64,000 nucleotides of DNA, from the NCBI GenBank assembly GCA_021234155.1, contig JAJEKV010000112.1, forward strand, positions 2,348,282 to 2,412,281, in the 5' to 3' direction. The stretch comes from Isoetes taiwanensis (lineage: Eukaryota; Streptophyta; Lycopodiopsida; Isoetales; Isoetaceae). Under the pieces are notes generated by a model. The model worked only from the letters and a program-made list of their open reading frames with translations, was not told where the DNA came from and ran no database searches. A program made the position numbers and the translations under genes. Shown here piece by piece: positions 32,216-43,905 of the stretch; positions within the stretch are counted from its first letter, which is position 1, and every line of letters starts with the position of its first letter.

Positions 32216-35200
32216 GAAGAAGACGAAGAACATAGACTCCAACCAAGGCTGGAGAAGTTGAAAGAAATAGCTTCATCTCTAAATACGATGTCTGGACTGC
32301 AACTCAACCTTCCATTTTTGGAACATCCAAAATTCTCTACCGTAGCATTTGCAAAATTACAAAGTTGTTCTTTCTGTACATATGTCTTTGACCCACTTTG
32401 TGTCTCAGCCATTGTTGCACATTGCATGCACAGTTTTCATCCAATTTGCGCTTACATATGTTTCTCAAAGAGATCAACTTGTCCCTCTTGTGAGAGCCAG
32501 ATGCCTCATAATTGGTTCAAGTCCATTGGACTTCCATGTAGATCTGCACTGGAATCTGCTCCCAATTATAGTACAGTGCAGTCCATTGAATGCACTCAAG
32601 ATCCATCATTAAGCACACCTGCTGACTTGGAGGAGCCTGATATAATTATGCAATCCATTGAAGATTGCACTTTATTATCTTCCACAAGCCCAAACTTGAA
32701 GAGAGACAATGCTGAACAAAGTAATAGTTGTAAAAGACTGAAAAGTAAGTTGTTCTTGTGAAGTATAACTACTTTGGATTTTTCTTCTATAAGTACTTAT
32801 TTAGTACTATAATTTGAATGATGCAGTCTCAAGTTTGGATATTTCAAACTCTATAGTTGACATTTCTAACAGAATTGAAGACAATGTTGTACAAGTAATA
32901 GATGAAGAATGTGAAGCAGTGTTGAAGAATATAGATGATTATGTTTCCAATTTGGACAAACGTGTTGATATTGTGGAGAAGACAATCACAGAGGAAGAAA
33001 CTGATTTGGCATCAGTTGGAGAATCTCCTTCTAAGAATAATTCCAAGCAGGTTTTATCAAGCAAACGAGCTCCATCCAAATCAATAACTAAGAAACTAAG
33101 GTGATTCTAGTGTGTTTCTTTCTGCCTGTTGTACTGATATAATTTCTCTAATAGTTGTCATTGCACAGTGCTAGTGTTGTTGGCAAGAAGCTTTTGGTTA
33201 TTGAGCCAGAGGATTTCCTGTACAAGGTTTTCAAAAAGGCTAAAGCAGTACCTGATGTGGTGGAAGGTGTCCAACTTCTTCCATCAAGAAAAGAGGTTCT
33301 TGCTGTCAGGCCAGGGGCAGTGCAGTTCATGCAATTCGTCACCGAACATTTTGTTGTTGGTATGTGGTCTTCCAATCACTCAGTGATTAGCTGCCTGAGG
33401 TCTTTCATTCCTCAGTCCTTAGTGGATAAGTTTCTTTTCAAACTAGTAATGGTACCCAGCGTTGCTGGGCGTAAGTTGAGAGCTTGTAAATGTTTTGGGC
33501 TGCAGTGAGAAAAGCCCTATACCTTTCCCTTTCTGTTTCCCTTTCCCTTTTGCTCTATCCCGTATTTCACTTTTTCTTATTTTCTATACACTTCTTTTTC
33601 TTTTCAGCTTTTTCCTGTTTTTTCATGTTTCCTTGTTTCCCCACCTCTTTCCTTCCTTTCCCTCTTCCCTTTTTGCAATAACCTTTTTCCCTTTCCTTTT
33701 CCTCCTTTCCCCACCCTTTCCTTCTTCTCCTTTTTCCATGCCCTTCTCCTTTCCCCTTCACCTTTTTCCATGCCTTCTCTTTTCCCCAACCTTTTTCCAT
33801 GCCTTCCCTTTCCTCAATCTTTTAGTCTTTCGCTTTTTTCCATGCCTATTTTCCCTTATCTTTTCCTCCATTTCCCAGCCTTTCACTCTTCCTTTTTTTT
33901 GGGTGCCCTTTTCTCCTCCCTTTTTCTTTTTCCCCTCCCGTTTCCCATGCCCTTTTTACCTTCCCTTTTCCCATCTCCTCACCCTTTCTCCCTTCCCTTT
34001 TTCCTTTTCCTATTTTTCTATGTTCCCTTTTTCTCTTCCCTTTTCCTATTTTCCTCTTTTCTTTTTTCCCATGCCCTCTCCCCCGTGCTTTCCTTTTCCT
34101 CCTTTTCCCACCCTTTCCCACTTCTTTTTTTCCCGTGCGATTTTTTCTTCTTTTTCCCCTTCCTTTTTCTTTTCTCTTTTCCTTTTCCCATGTTTTCTTC
34201 CCCTTTTTCCTCTGCTCCCCCACTTCCCTTCCCTTTTCCCTTTCCTAATGGATTTTTTTTTTTTCTGTTTTTCTCCTTTCCCGATCCTTTCCTCGTGCCC
34301 TTTTTCCTTCCTTTCCTTTTCCTTTTCCTTTTCCTTTTCCCTTTTCCCATGTCTTTCCACATTTGTTTTCTTTTCTTATTTTCCTATACTCATTTTCCTA
34401 TTTTTCCCACCCTCTTCCCCTTTTTCTTTTTCCTTTTCTTTTTTCTATTTCTCCACCATTTTCCTCTTCCCTTTTATCTCATGCCCTTTCCCCCTTCCCT
34501 TTTCTTGTTTCCCTTTTTCCCTTTTTCTCATGCCTTTTTTTTCAGGTTCCCTTTCCCCCTTTTCCCTTTCCTTTTTCTTTCTTCTCACTTTCCCTTATTT
34601 CTTCCTTTCTCCCCATCCTTTTCTTGTTCTCCCTTTTCCCCTCTTCCTCATTTTCCCAATCTTTTACTCTTCCCCTTTTCTCGATGCGCTTTTTTCCTTT
34701 CATTTCCCTCTCTCCTTCTCCTTCTCCTTTTCCTTTTCCTTTTCCTTTTCCTTTTCCTTTTCCGTTTCCTTTTCCTTTTCCTATGCCATTTTTCCCTTCC
34801 TTTTTCCTCTTTCTTCAACACTTCTCTTTTTCTCCCTTTTCTCATGCCCTTTTTTTCTTCCATTTTTCCATGCTTTTTTTCTCCTCTCTTTTCCCCTTTC
34901 TTCAATCTTTCCTTCTTCCTTTTTTTCCCGTGCCCTTTCCTCTTCGTTTTACCACTTTATCTCTTCCCTTTTCCCTCGTGCACTTTCCCCAGCTACCTTT
35001 TTCCCCTCCCCTTTTCTTTCTTCTTTCCCTTTTCATTTTTTCATGCCTTTTTCTCTTCTCTTATCCCCACCCTTTTCCCTTTGCTTTTCTCCCTTTTCCC
35101 GTGCCTTTTTGCCCTTCACATTCTCTCTTGTCTCTTCCCTTTTCCTTTTCGCCCTTTTCCCTTTACCCTTTCCCCTTAAGAGACCAAAGTACGACCAATC

Positions 35201-35669
35201 ATGGTGGTGGTAAGTCGTGCAATAAATCTCGGCCTTCGGATGCACTCAGATGATCTCGACCATTCAAATTAGGGCTTGACCCAATCCAAGAATTACGGTA
35301 TAACATTATAATATAAGATGGATGGTGCATCCTTTGAAAATGAGGGGAGGAACTTCTTGCTACATCAAGAAACTCACAAAAGTTTATGAGAAATGTCCAG
35401 AATTTAGCATGAGGACAACTTTGCTGATTGATCCTTACAGGTACGTGAATTTTAAGAATAATGCAGATTCCTGCATCACACCAAGGTCCTTCGTGCCTGA
35501 CATAAATGACGGTGATTACCTGTTGAAGACTATGGTACCTTACTTGGAGAAGCTAATAACAGAAGTGAACGTAATTGCTTATGTACAGAGGTCTGTGCAT
35601 TTTCGAAATCAGTATGACAAGAAAAGCACAAAAGTGTTGGTGGTACTAAAGACCATGGACTTGTCCTAA
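32216..35669 (+). CDS. RING-like and FCP1/NIF-phosphatase-like exons
   Basis: Four exons join in frame with GT-AG introns: 32216(or 32220)-32744, 32827-33100, 33169-33470 and 35350-35669. The first encodes a C3HC4-like zinc-binding region (SCSFCTYVF ... AHCMHSFHPIC ... STCPSCESQM). The third and fourth encode an FCP1-homology fold: KKLLVIEPEDFLY, RPGAVQFMQF, VGMWSSNHS, then LTKVYEKCPEF, TLLIDPY and a C-terminal LLKTMVPYLEKL. In active FCP1/SCP phosphatases the first block is DLDET. Here the catalytic Asp pair reads IEPED, so phosphatase activity is unlikely. The last intron (33471-35349) is mostly a CT tract. It is probably a captured or co-opted gene inside the transposon. Confidence 0.65.
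33515..35180 (+). repeat. 1.65-kb polypyrimidine (CCTTTT-type) tract in an intron
   Basis: The + strand is almost only C and T, with units like TTTTCC and short CATGCC interruptions. It includes a perfect (TTTTCC)n run near 34314-34345 and another near 34725-34770. The very long F/P/S/L ORFs here (and K/R/E ORFs on the other strand) are composition artefacts. It fills most of the last intron of the FCP1-like gene. Confidence 0.9.
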
Positions 35670-37330
35670 ACTGTTGTATGTTTTTTTAATATTAGATCCC
35701 TTTTTTATTGTAATTTGGTGTTTATGAACACCACAAACGTTTAAAGAACTTTAATTATCTGGTATGCAGTTCCCGTTATAGTGGGCTCAAATGGATAGTC
35801 AGCACTGTTCAAATGGATATGATTATATTACTGTAGCATTCACATTCATATCCTTTATGATTTGCCTCGAGAGCCCAAGCACTCGATTACACTAGCCGAT
35901 TGCACTGTCTCCACACCATGGCATCTCCTTCAATCTTATCTCTGTTATATAAATATGATCAGGCAGTGTACCCAGCTCGGCACGGCGGCATTCTTGGTCT
36001 TGCTATTTTCTCTTTTCTGCCCAACAAAATATCCCACAGGCATTCTCACGTTTTCGAGGTCAACAGGGTTTTTGCATATCAATATCCCACATGCATTTGA
36101 ATCATTCTATGCCCTCGAACCATTGAACCATTGAAACAAATATAGCTTAATAATTAACTCACCTCATGTGTGATCTTTGGACTTAATGCAAACTCTATTC
36201 TTCATTCTTCAATTGTATTACTCATGAAGATCAAACTGCCTTTCTGCATGATAACCTTTAGGTATGAGCAAAGTGCTATCAACTTCCCTTAAGGAATAAT
36301 CATATATAATCCCAACAATGGCTCTCTGGCTTGTAATCTTCAGTTACAGGCCAGAGTGTCATGACCTTTCTAGATATAATCCTCGTCCACCTTTTTTTTT
36401 AGTAATGGCCTCAAATATCCCACATGCATTAAATATTGCACATGTTACCAAATCAACAATTGCCAAATCAACAAATGCCAAATGAATCAACAGGTGTGAA
36501 TCACCCCCAAGCCATTTGGTAAAGCATAACAATTTTGACCTATGATATTCTATGCATTATGTTAAGGCATAAATTGTGTAAGTCAACAACTTTCAAGTCA
36601 AGAAGTGTGAATCACCCCAAGCAAATGTTTGACTTTTATTGACCATGGTAAAGCGTAAGTCAACAATTTTCAAGTCAACAAGTATGAATCACCCCTAAGC
36701 TAAAGTTTTACTTTCATTGACCAACATGTTTCGTAAAGCGTGAGTCAATAATTTTCAAGTCAACAAGTGTGAATAACCCCCAAGAATTTGGTAAAGCATG
36801 AGTCAACAATTTTGACCTATGCTATTCTATGCATTATGTTAAGGCATAAATTGTGTAAGTCAACAATTTTCAAGTCAACAAGTGTGAATCACCCCCAAGC
36901 ATTTGGTAAAGCGTAAGTCAACAATTTTGACCTATGCTATTCTATGCATTATGGTAAGGCATTGTTGTGTAAGACAACAATTTTCAAGTCAACAAGTGTG
37001 AATCACCCCCTTTGTTACATGTTTGACTTTCATTGACCAACATGTTTGGTGAAGCGTAAGTCAACAATTTTGAAGTTAACAATCAATTTACACTAGCTAA
37101 TTATAACTACAATTACTAAACAAGTGCCAAGCCAAGATAATATGATTGGTGTCCAAAAAAGAATGGCCATTTCAGGATAGATATTTTTTTTTATGTTTTA
37201 GAAAATAAAATTATGGTCATTTCGAGGTAATTATTCATATCCTACTAAATCATTACGATTAAGATACTAATGGTACGAAATCCTAAAATCGTAGCCTACG
37301 AAATTAATTTCACGCCAGCCTTTATAGGCT
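35670..37330. other. Non-coding with direct repeats
   Basis: After the FCP1-like gene there is AT-rich DNA, with a repeated block at 36480-37065. No gene is recognised. Short ORFs near 35862-36134 lack motifs. Confidence 0.4.
36480..37065 (+). repeat. Degenerate tandem repeat with GTCAACAATTTTCAAGTCAAC units
   Basis: At least six imperfect units contain AAGTCAACAATTTTCAAG and GTGTGAATCACCCC. Spacing varies from about 55 to 180 bp because of partial units carrying TTTGACTTTCATTGACCA. Confidence 0.75.
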
Positions 37331-37853
37331 ATGGTCGTGAGGGAGAAGCATCGTCCAATTCCTTCAAACAGAATGTCGAAGCGCTGTCGCTCTCCCTCCC
37401 GCTCTGCCTCCCCTTCCCCTGGCCCTTCCAAGCGCCGGGCGCTGCTTTCACTTCCTTTGGCACAGGTCCTTGCCAGTTATGGCATAGGATCTTGGCCAAA
37501 TTTTCCTTTGCAGGAGCCCGATGTGTCTGTCCCCGAGCCTGAAAGCCCCGAGCCTGAAAGCTCCTCTTCTGAAAGCTTTGAAGATCTTTCTGAGCTTTCA
37601 GAAGAGGTGGAATCCTCCAATTTTGATTCCTCTGATGCAGATTCTTCCGAGGAGGAGATCGATTCTGAAGATAACGAATGGAGCGAACACAAGACCAGCG
37701 AAGAAGAAGAAGAAGACGAAGAAGAAGAACAAGAAATATTTTTGGAATTCCAAAATTTTCTGGAGAGTAAGTAGCATGCATGCATTCAATTTTTGCTTTC
37801 TTTTATTACATTCTAAACTAATTTTCTTCACTTTTCTTACAGATGAAGCTTGA
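37331..37853 (+). CDS. Small acidic Ser/Glu-rich protein gene
   Basis: Exon 1 (37331-37766) and a tiny exon 2 (37843-37853) join by a good GT-AG intron and end NEA-stop. The N-terminus is Arg/Ser/Pro-rich (MSKRCRSPSRSASPSPGPSKRR; an internal Met at 37374 is an alternative start) and could serve as a nuclear signal. The remainder is highly acidic (PEPESPEPES, SSDADSSEEEID, a 15-residue D/E run). No family is recognised. Acidic, low-complexity proteins are easily over-predicted. The spliced end and the repetitive downstream region nevertheless look like a genuine transcription unit inside the transposon. Confidence 0.45.
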
Positions 37854-37899
37854 AGTCCCGGGAAGCCACCTTTTTTTTTTCTTTTTTTTTTCTTTTGAT

Positions 37900-38490
37900 C
37901 AAGTTCGACCACAGGCCTTTTGTGCCTTTGTATTTTTTTTAAAAAACAGATGCTATATAGGCCTTAGTGCCTTTATGTGATCTCACCCCCTTGTGAAACA
38001 GGCCTTAGTGCCTTTGAAATATACGATGGCCTTAGTGCCTTTACTTGAACTCACCCCTTGTGACACAGGCCTTAGTGCCTCTTTGTAATATATGATGGCC
38101 TTAGTGCCTTTTCAAATATATGATGGCCTTGTGCCTTTTTGAAGTATTCTGGTATTTTCTGTTTTAATATATGATGGCCTTGTGCCGACTGTAATCCAGG
38201 CCTTGTGCCTTCTGTAATCCAGGCCTTAGTGCCTTAGTGCCTTCTGTAATACAGGCCTTGTGTCTTTTGTTTAATCCAGGCCTTAGTGCCTTTAATTGTA
38301 ATGGCCTTGTGCCGACTGTAATCCAGGCCTTGTGCCTTCTGTTATCCAGGCCTTAGTGCCTTCTTTAATGTGGATGATGGCCTTGTGCCTTTCTGTAAAT
38401 TTGTGGTTTTGTTATACCTTGTGCCTTGTGTAAATTTGTGCCTTGTGTAAATTTGTGCCTTGTGTAAATTTCTAATTCTGTTTTACCTTG
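37900..38490 (+). repeat. Short tandem repeats GGCCTTAGTGCCTTT downstream of the acidic gene
   Basis: More than fifteen copies of GGCCTTRTGCC/GGCCTTAGTGCC with variable spacers (ATATGATG, TGTAATCCA) occur. If the acidic gene is transcribed they would fall in its 3' untranslated region. Confidence 0.8.
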
Positions 38491-39111
38491 GAATTCATTC
38501 AACATTCGAGTACAAAATTCTGTAACTGAAGCATAAAAAATGAGAATGCAAAATACAGAAACTTCTTTATATTCATAAAAGTACCTATACAGTACCCTTT
38601 ACACAATTGCTCTTTCCACTATTCCAATAACGTGGGAAGCCTCTCTAGAATATCTTGTTCTTCTTTGGCACTTAGAGTGTAAACCACTCCCCGCTTAACA
38701 ACGTGCTTTGCTTAAACCAACCTGACTTTGTTCTTTGCAACTTGAGTGGCATAGGGTAAAAAAGTCATTAGCATATTTAAACCAAGATCGTTTACCACGC
38801 TGTGTATTGGTGATTAATCACTATAAAGCATCATGAGAAATATGTGCTTAAAATTACCATGTCAATATATCGAAGAAGATGGATGTGATAAAAAACCAGT
38901 CTAATAAACTTAACATACTAAACAGTAGTACATATCATATAGTTTAAGTTGTCACAGAGACCAATTAAAATTGTCATGTCTCGATACCATGTCATAAAAC
39001 AATGTTGTCTTATCACCTTAGAAAAATATGTTGATGAACTATACTAGATAACTAGATATGGTTTATAAACTTTTGAACCCACTAACATGTAATGATTTAT
39101 GGATTTGGTTT
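38491..39111. other. Non-coding, no gene recognised
   Basis: AT-rich sequence between the repeat array and the ORF at 39112. Nothing supported. Confidence 0.35.
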
Positions 39112-39594
39112 TCACCAACAAACTATTAAAAAAAAATCATAATGGTTCAAATTTGGGGGCCTTGTATTATTTCCTCTACAAAACTTGTAGCTGGATTTAC
39201 AATTCACCAACTTCTCATAGTATGTCCCTTCTATGACCTCATCCCCTTTCACAAACGTCTGCCCTTGCATATCTACAAAGTCTTCTAACACCAAGTACTT
39301 AGCTTTGGTACATAGCATAAGGTAGAATTTCACATTCTCGTGATTGTTATTTGGAGCCACCACTGCAAAGACATCACCTATAGATACTTGCATGCTACAT
39401 AAGTCAGCGTTGCCAATATATGCTTCTTCTCCTTCATCATGTACTTCTTCTTCAACAATAGCTTTGATGGGCTGTACCACAACTAGTTCAAACTTCTTAG
39501 TATATGATACATTGGGGCAAGTACACCCATGGAAACAATGAAGGTTTCTAGATCCTTCAATAGGACGTGCTTCCCACTGATTTTTTCTGTCCAC
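39112..39594 (-). CDS. Uncharacterised ORF with possible BAH-like C-terminal segment
   Basis: The 160-residue ORF has a Cys-containing N-terminus (CFHGCTCPNVSY) followed by an acidic linker. The segment GDVFAVVAPNNNHENVKFYL ... KYLVLEDFVDMQGQTFVKGD ... GTYYEKL has the beta-rich rhythm of a BAH or similar reader module; that is a weak, structural-style guess. A stop ends the frame at 39112. There is no recognisable intron or partner. It is the only long ORF in this stretch and could be part of a larger captured gene. Confidence 0.35.
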   Translation of the reverse strand: MDRKNQWEARPIEGSRNLHCFHGCTCPNVSYTKKFELVVVQPIKAIVEEEVHDEGEEAYIGNADLCSMQVSIGDVFAVVAPNNNHENVKFYLMLCTKAKYLVLEDFVDMQGQTFVKGDEVIEGTYYEKLVNCKSSYKFCRGNNTRPPNLNHYDFFLIVCW

Positions 39595-41321
39595 TTCTCC
39601 TATTTCAACCTCCCAAAAAGTTCTAACTTACAGTTTGAATCTTCTTTTTATACACACTGACCCCAATTTTTGGTCCACAGTTGTTTTTTAGTTGTACGGA
39701 AGTGTTGTTTTATGCCAAAAACAACACCAAAATGGCCCCAAAAGTCCACGTGGCCTGTTTATCCGGATTTGCACAAAGAGACAGTGGTTTTTTGGCAAAA
39801 ACATCCCACTGTGGTTTTTCTGGCAGTTTTTTGTTTTTTGTCAACGTGTCCTTTTTTTTTACTATTGTTTTTATCAGTTTTTCCTACACGTGGTTTTTTT
39901 TGTCACTGTTGTTTTTTTAAGAAGCCATGCATCGTTTTTTTGAAAACTACACGCATAGATTTACGTATTACTACACATGAAGAAGTAAAAAAGACAGATC
40001 TTTTTCTTTTTTTCTATGCGTTTTATTTTTTTCTTCTACTTGTAGTTTTTTAAAGTTGTCATTGTTTTCTTAGGGAAAGCACGTAGTGTTTAAAGAAATC
40101 CACATGTAGCATTTAAAAATAATTGCTATTTCAAACATTGTTTTCTTCAATATTATATATAGCTATTAAAAAGTAGACACGTTACTTCTTAAATTAGTTA
40201 TTTCCAAGTGTTGTTTTTGTAAGAAAATCAACATAAAATATCCATGGACTTTTTTTAAGTTTACAAAAACAACACGTTTGGTTTACACGTCGACATCTTT
40301 TTAGACAATCAAATCTTGACACGTGGCACTCCTTTATTTACACGTCGACATCTTTTTATGCAATCAAATCTTAACACGTGGCACTCCGTTACATATGGAC
40401 ATCCTTTTACAATTTTTTTTTTAAAAAGACACCCGCTTGAAAGGCTTTTAAGAATCAAACCCAAACAATAACGCATAATATTAATTTAGTTGTATTATCA
40501 AGCCTTTATTAAATTGCACTCTAAATTTTACCATTACATTAAAACACAAGGCATAATATTAATTTAGTTGTATTTAGTTGTATTTATCAAGCCTTTATTT
40601 AGATTGCACTCTAAATTTTACCATTACATTAAAACATTCATTACATTAAAACATTCAACTTGTGAGATTCAAGAAAAGGTTCAGAACAATTATATTAATA
40701 ATTAAGGTTCAAACATGAGATTAATATGATTTGAAAACACTGTAGCCCGGGTATTGGCCCGGTTACTGTAGCACAGTTGATTGTGCCAATGGGCTTCCAA
40801 TGGGCTTCGATCTGACAATCTGATACTTGCCTATTCTTCCATGGAGCCGCTCCCAGAGATGCCAAAGACCTTGATAACCTGTAACTGAACTTGAAGCTGC
40901 TACCACAAAAATGGATGACAGGAAAAGGCAAACCAACATATCTTTCCTTGCAGCCACGAGTGAATTTATTCTGTGATAAAAAAGAGTTGCATTGATTTAG
41001 TACTAATAGACAATGCAAAACTGAAATAAACTGAATCTTACCTTAAATCTTGCTAAGAGATTAACAGTACATCATATCTGGAGATGATATTACTTCTACA
41101 AAAGAGCAAAGCCATTAAAAAATCGTATTGGAAGCATGAAACAACAATCAAAAAATAGATAAAACCTTTATTTAGGAATAGGGCAAAAATCATTCTGTGC
41201 TAAGCCCCTTGTCATTCGTCATTCGGCCAACATAGTAGAGTAGCACACAGCAAAAGCAGATTCGGCCAAGAGAAAAACAGAGGTGGATTGAGAAAACAGA
41301 GTTAAATAAAGGGAAACAAAC
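39595..41321. other. Non-coding with local repeats
   Basis: T-rich sequence (39660-40100) gives spurious Phe-rich ORFs. There is an imperfect direct repeat containing ACACGTCGACATCTTTTTA (about 40286 and 40340) and a tandem repeat of about 85 bp (40470-40655). A short ORF on the - strand (40763-40957) has a hydrophobic N-terminus but no identifiable family. Confidence 0.4.
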
Positions 41322-41504
41322 ATGGCAAGAACAAGGGTCGTATCTCTGGAGGAGGTTATCAGAAGACGAGCCAGACGAACTAAGCAGCTTATTAAACTGT
41401 ATAGAATACAGTACTGGAGCCTTATGGAAGAGATGAGAGCAAAATACAGAAAATATTATCTAAGGACTGGGAAAAGTGGATGGCGGGATGACAGTACAAA
41501 TTTG
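41322..41504 (+). CDS. First exon of an INO80-complex-subunit-D-like gene (fragment)
   Basis: An ATG in a purine-rich context opens a 61-codon exon ending at a consensus donor (TT/GTAAGC, 41505). The peptide is very basic. The core KQLIKLYRIQYWSLMEEMR followed by YRKYYLRTGKSGW resembles, from memory, the N-terminal block of plant INO80 complex subunit D-like proteins. No second exon was found before the catalase pseudogene. It is probably a captured 5' fragment. Confidence 0.4.
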
Positions 41505-42552
41505 TAAGCAGAGAGGGAATATCCCAACTGAAATCATCAAGCAACGAGCTAAAAAGCACAGAACCTTCAAATCGAGCTAAATGCATTCAAATAAAGAAGG
41601 CCTGTTAAAAACCAAGGGAAAAATGATGGAAGAAGAGCATGGCTTGGGTCTGCCAGTGAAGAAGTGGGAGTTCTTGGGCTTAGAATCCAGCTACCAGCGC
41701 CTCGCCATAGTCCACCGGGACCAGAAACAGATAGTTCTAAAACATTTCCAGCTACCTTGATATGCAGTATAAGGCCGACCACGGGATGCTGCCGGATTTG
41801 CGGCTATGCTTTGCCATCGCCATAGCTGGAGAAGGAGCAGAGAACGGCCATCGCCCTAGGTACCCATCGCCATAGCTGCCAGGCGGGAAAGAAGGGAAAG
41901 AAACACGGCCATAGCTGCAAGGAAAGCGGCCAGGCGGGAAAGAAGGGAAAGAAACACGACCTCAACCAATAAGATGATAGGACCTGGATCAAAATCTAGG
42001 CCGTTCATCATGGCGTATCTTGGCCGTTGAATAGTTTTCACATTTACATAATTTATATAGTTCCTAATGTTGGATTTGCCTCTACAGGGGGCAAACTTGT
42101 TTTTTTTTTTTTTTGGGGGAAGGGGGCAAAACTTTAGGTGGGTTTTTGGCATATTCTAGGAAATGCTAGTATATGCCCAGAATATTCTAGAAACCGCTCC
42201 AAATATGCCATTGTCTTTAAATTGTCGGTCACTCCTGTTGTTGCACGAGGCCAGCCGCTGCTCTTCTTACCGTGTAACCGGATGCTCGAATGCACTTGTA
42301 TGCAGTAGTTTGTTAGCCGAATTGGAGATTCGGAATTCAACCTAGTGGTTTTGAAAAATCCGATTAGCCACGGATATGAATTGCTAGTTTGTCTATCCAG
42401 AGATTTGTAAATGTTGGTTCATCTATCCAGATATTTGTAGGCACTTGATGATGTGGTGCTATTCTGCATGCAAATATACAAACTATATCTATTTGTGTCT
42501 AATATTTAGGTTTGAGACTTTGTAAAGCTTTATGTACTGTAGTTCTGCTCAG
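41505..42552. other. Non-coding, no gene recognised
   Basis: It contains a short duplicated block (GGCGGGAAAGAAGGGAAAGA at about 41882 and 41933) and a T-run at 42101-42113. There is no supported gene. Confidence 0.35.
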
Positions 42553-43602
42553 GCGCACCATTGGCAAATTGAAGTGTTTGAAGTTTCTCCTTGACAATGA
42601 AGCAATTACTGAGGGTGGTTGAAATCACAGTCATGCTATAAAGGACCTATATGATTCCATCAGTTCAAAATAAATTCTTGAATGGGAGCTTTATATCCAG
42701 ACTATGGATTTTGCAGATGAGGATAAGTTTGATTTTGACCCATTAGATGATACTAAGATAGGGCCAGGGGGCCTATTCCCTTTGCAGGTAACCTTGTGAT
42801 GCATTTGAAATGTCCTTTTCCACCCTTGTTTGCATTCTTCACAATTATTTTTAGCTAGCGGATAGTGCATTTACCTATTCTTTACCTTTATGTAGCTAGC
42901 TCCTCCTTTACCTCTTGTCTGACCCTTACCCATACTTTGGTTTTAAAAATATCCTTACACTTTGTTCCGGGCTTGTTTGTAAGTAGTATTTACTCCATTC
43001 ATGCACAACAATTTGTCATGTGAGATGCTACATCCAGGAAAATCTTTCGTTTTTCTATGGAATTGTTGAATATGAAACTTCATATTGTTTGGTTATTCTT
43101 GTCAAACCTAAGATGTCATTATTCCACTTGCATAGTTTCTTTGCCAACACAAAACTCTTCGCAGCCAAACTCACCAAAATGGTCTAAACAAACTTTATAT
43201 TCTGTTTAATAATCATGTTCTTTAGGCTCTCATTTTTCATGATACATCATAGTCGAATTGATCCTTTTCTTTGGGCTCTCGTTTCTATATTATATTACAT
43301 GTTGTCAAGCAAAATGTGGTAGCCGAGTCAAATTCACATTAGGGTAGAAACTAATGTTTGTTCTTCTTGTGGTGCAGCCCATTGGGAGAATGGTACTGAA
43401 TAAGAAAATAGACAATTTCTTTAATGAGAATGAGCAGCTGGACTTCTGTCCTGGTGTGCTTATTCCTAATATCTAGTATACAGATAACAAGATGTTCCAG
43501 ACAAGGGTGTTTTTCTATTAAAATACACATGCCATAGACTGGGTTCAAACTATTCAATGGTTTTAGTAAATGCACTAAAGTGTGCCCATCATAATAGTCA
43601 TG
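42553..43602 (+). pseudogene. Catalase pseudogene (two exons)
   Basis: Exon 42553-42787 encodes [32 protein letters not shown] and ends at a GT donor after FPLQ. Exon 43378-43602 resumes [30 protein letters not shown], then VNALKCAHHNSHA. These match the central heme-catalase barrel of plant catalases, including the LDPLD-type and NAPKCAHHNN signatures. The exon junction between LQ and PVGR is kept, so this is a genomic copy. In-frame stops (GG*NHSHA, SK*ILEW, NI*YTDN) and frameshifts make it dead. It is cut off by the minisatellite starting at about 43603. Only the middle third of the enzyme is present. Confidence 0.9.
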
Positions 43603-43905
43603 CCAAGGTGGCTCAAACATGCCACGTGGGATCCAACATGCAACCTTCAACACGTGAAGGTGGCTCAAACATGCCACCTATGTCAAACATGTTAAGATGG
43701 CTCAAACATGCCACGTGGGCTCTAACATGCCACCTAGGCTCAAACATGCCAAGGTGGCTCAAACATGCAGCGCAGACTCCAACATGCCAAGGTGGCTCAA
43801 ACATGCCACCTAGGTTCCAACACGCCACCTAGGCTCAAACATGTTAAAGTGGTTCAAACATGCCATGTGGGCTCCAACATGCCACCTAGGCCACCTAGGC
43901 ACTCC
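43603..43905 (+). repeat. Left minisatellite array (inverse orientation)
   Basis: About sixteen degenerate 19-bp units of the type AAGGTGGCTCAAACATGCC / ACCTAGGCTCCAACATGCC. Confidence 0.85.

Noticed and set aside
33495-35253. Very long ORFs (up to 572 codons) of F/P/S/L, and K/E/R ORFs on the opposite strand
   Set aside because: They arise from a polypyrimidine tract without stops in several frames at once. No domain or codon signature of a protein is present.
40763-40957. Small secreted or membrane protein (hydrophobic N-terminus) on the - strand
   Set aside because: The hydrophobic stretch alone is weak. No family, no splice support, and the frame ends quickly.
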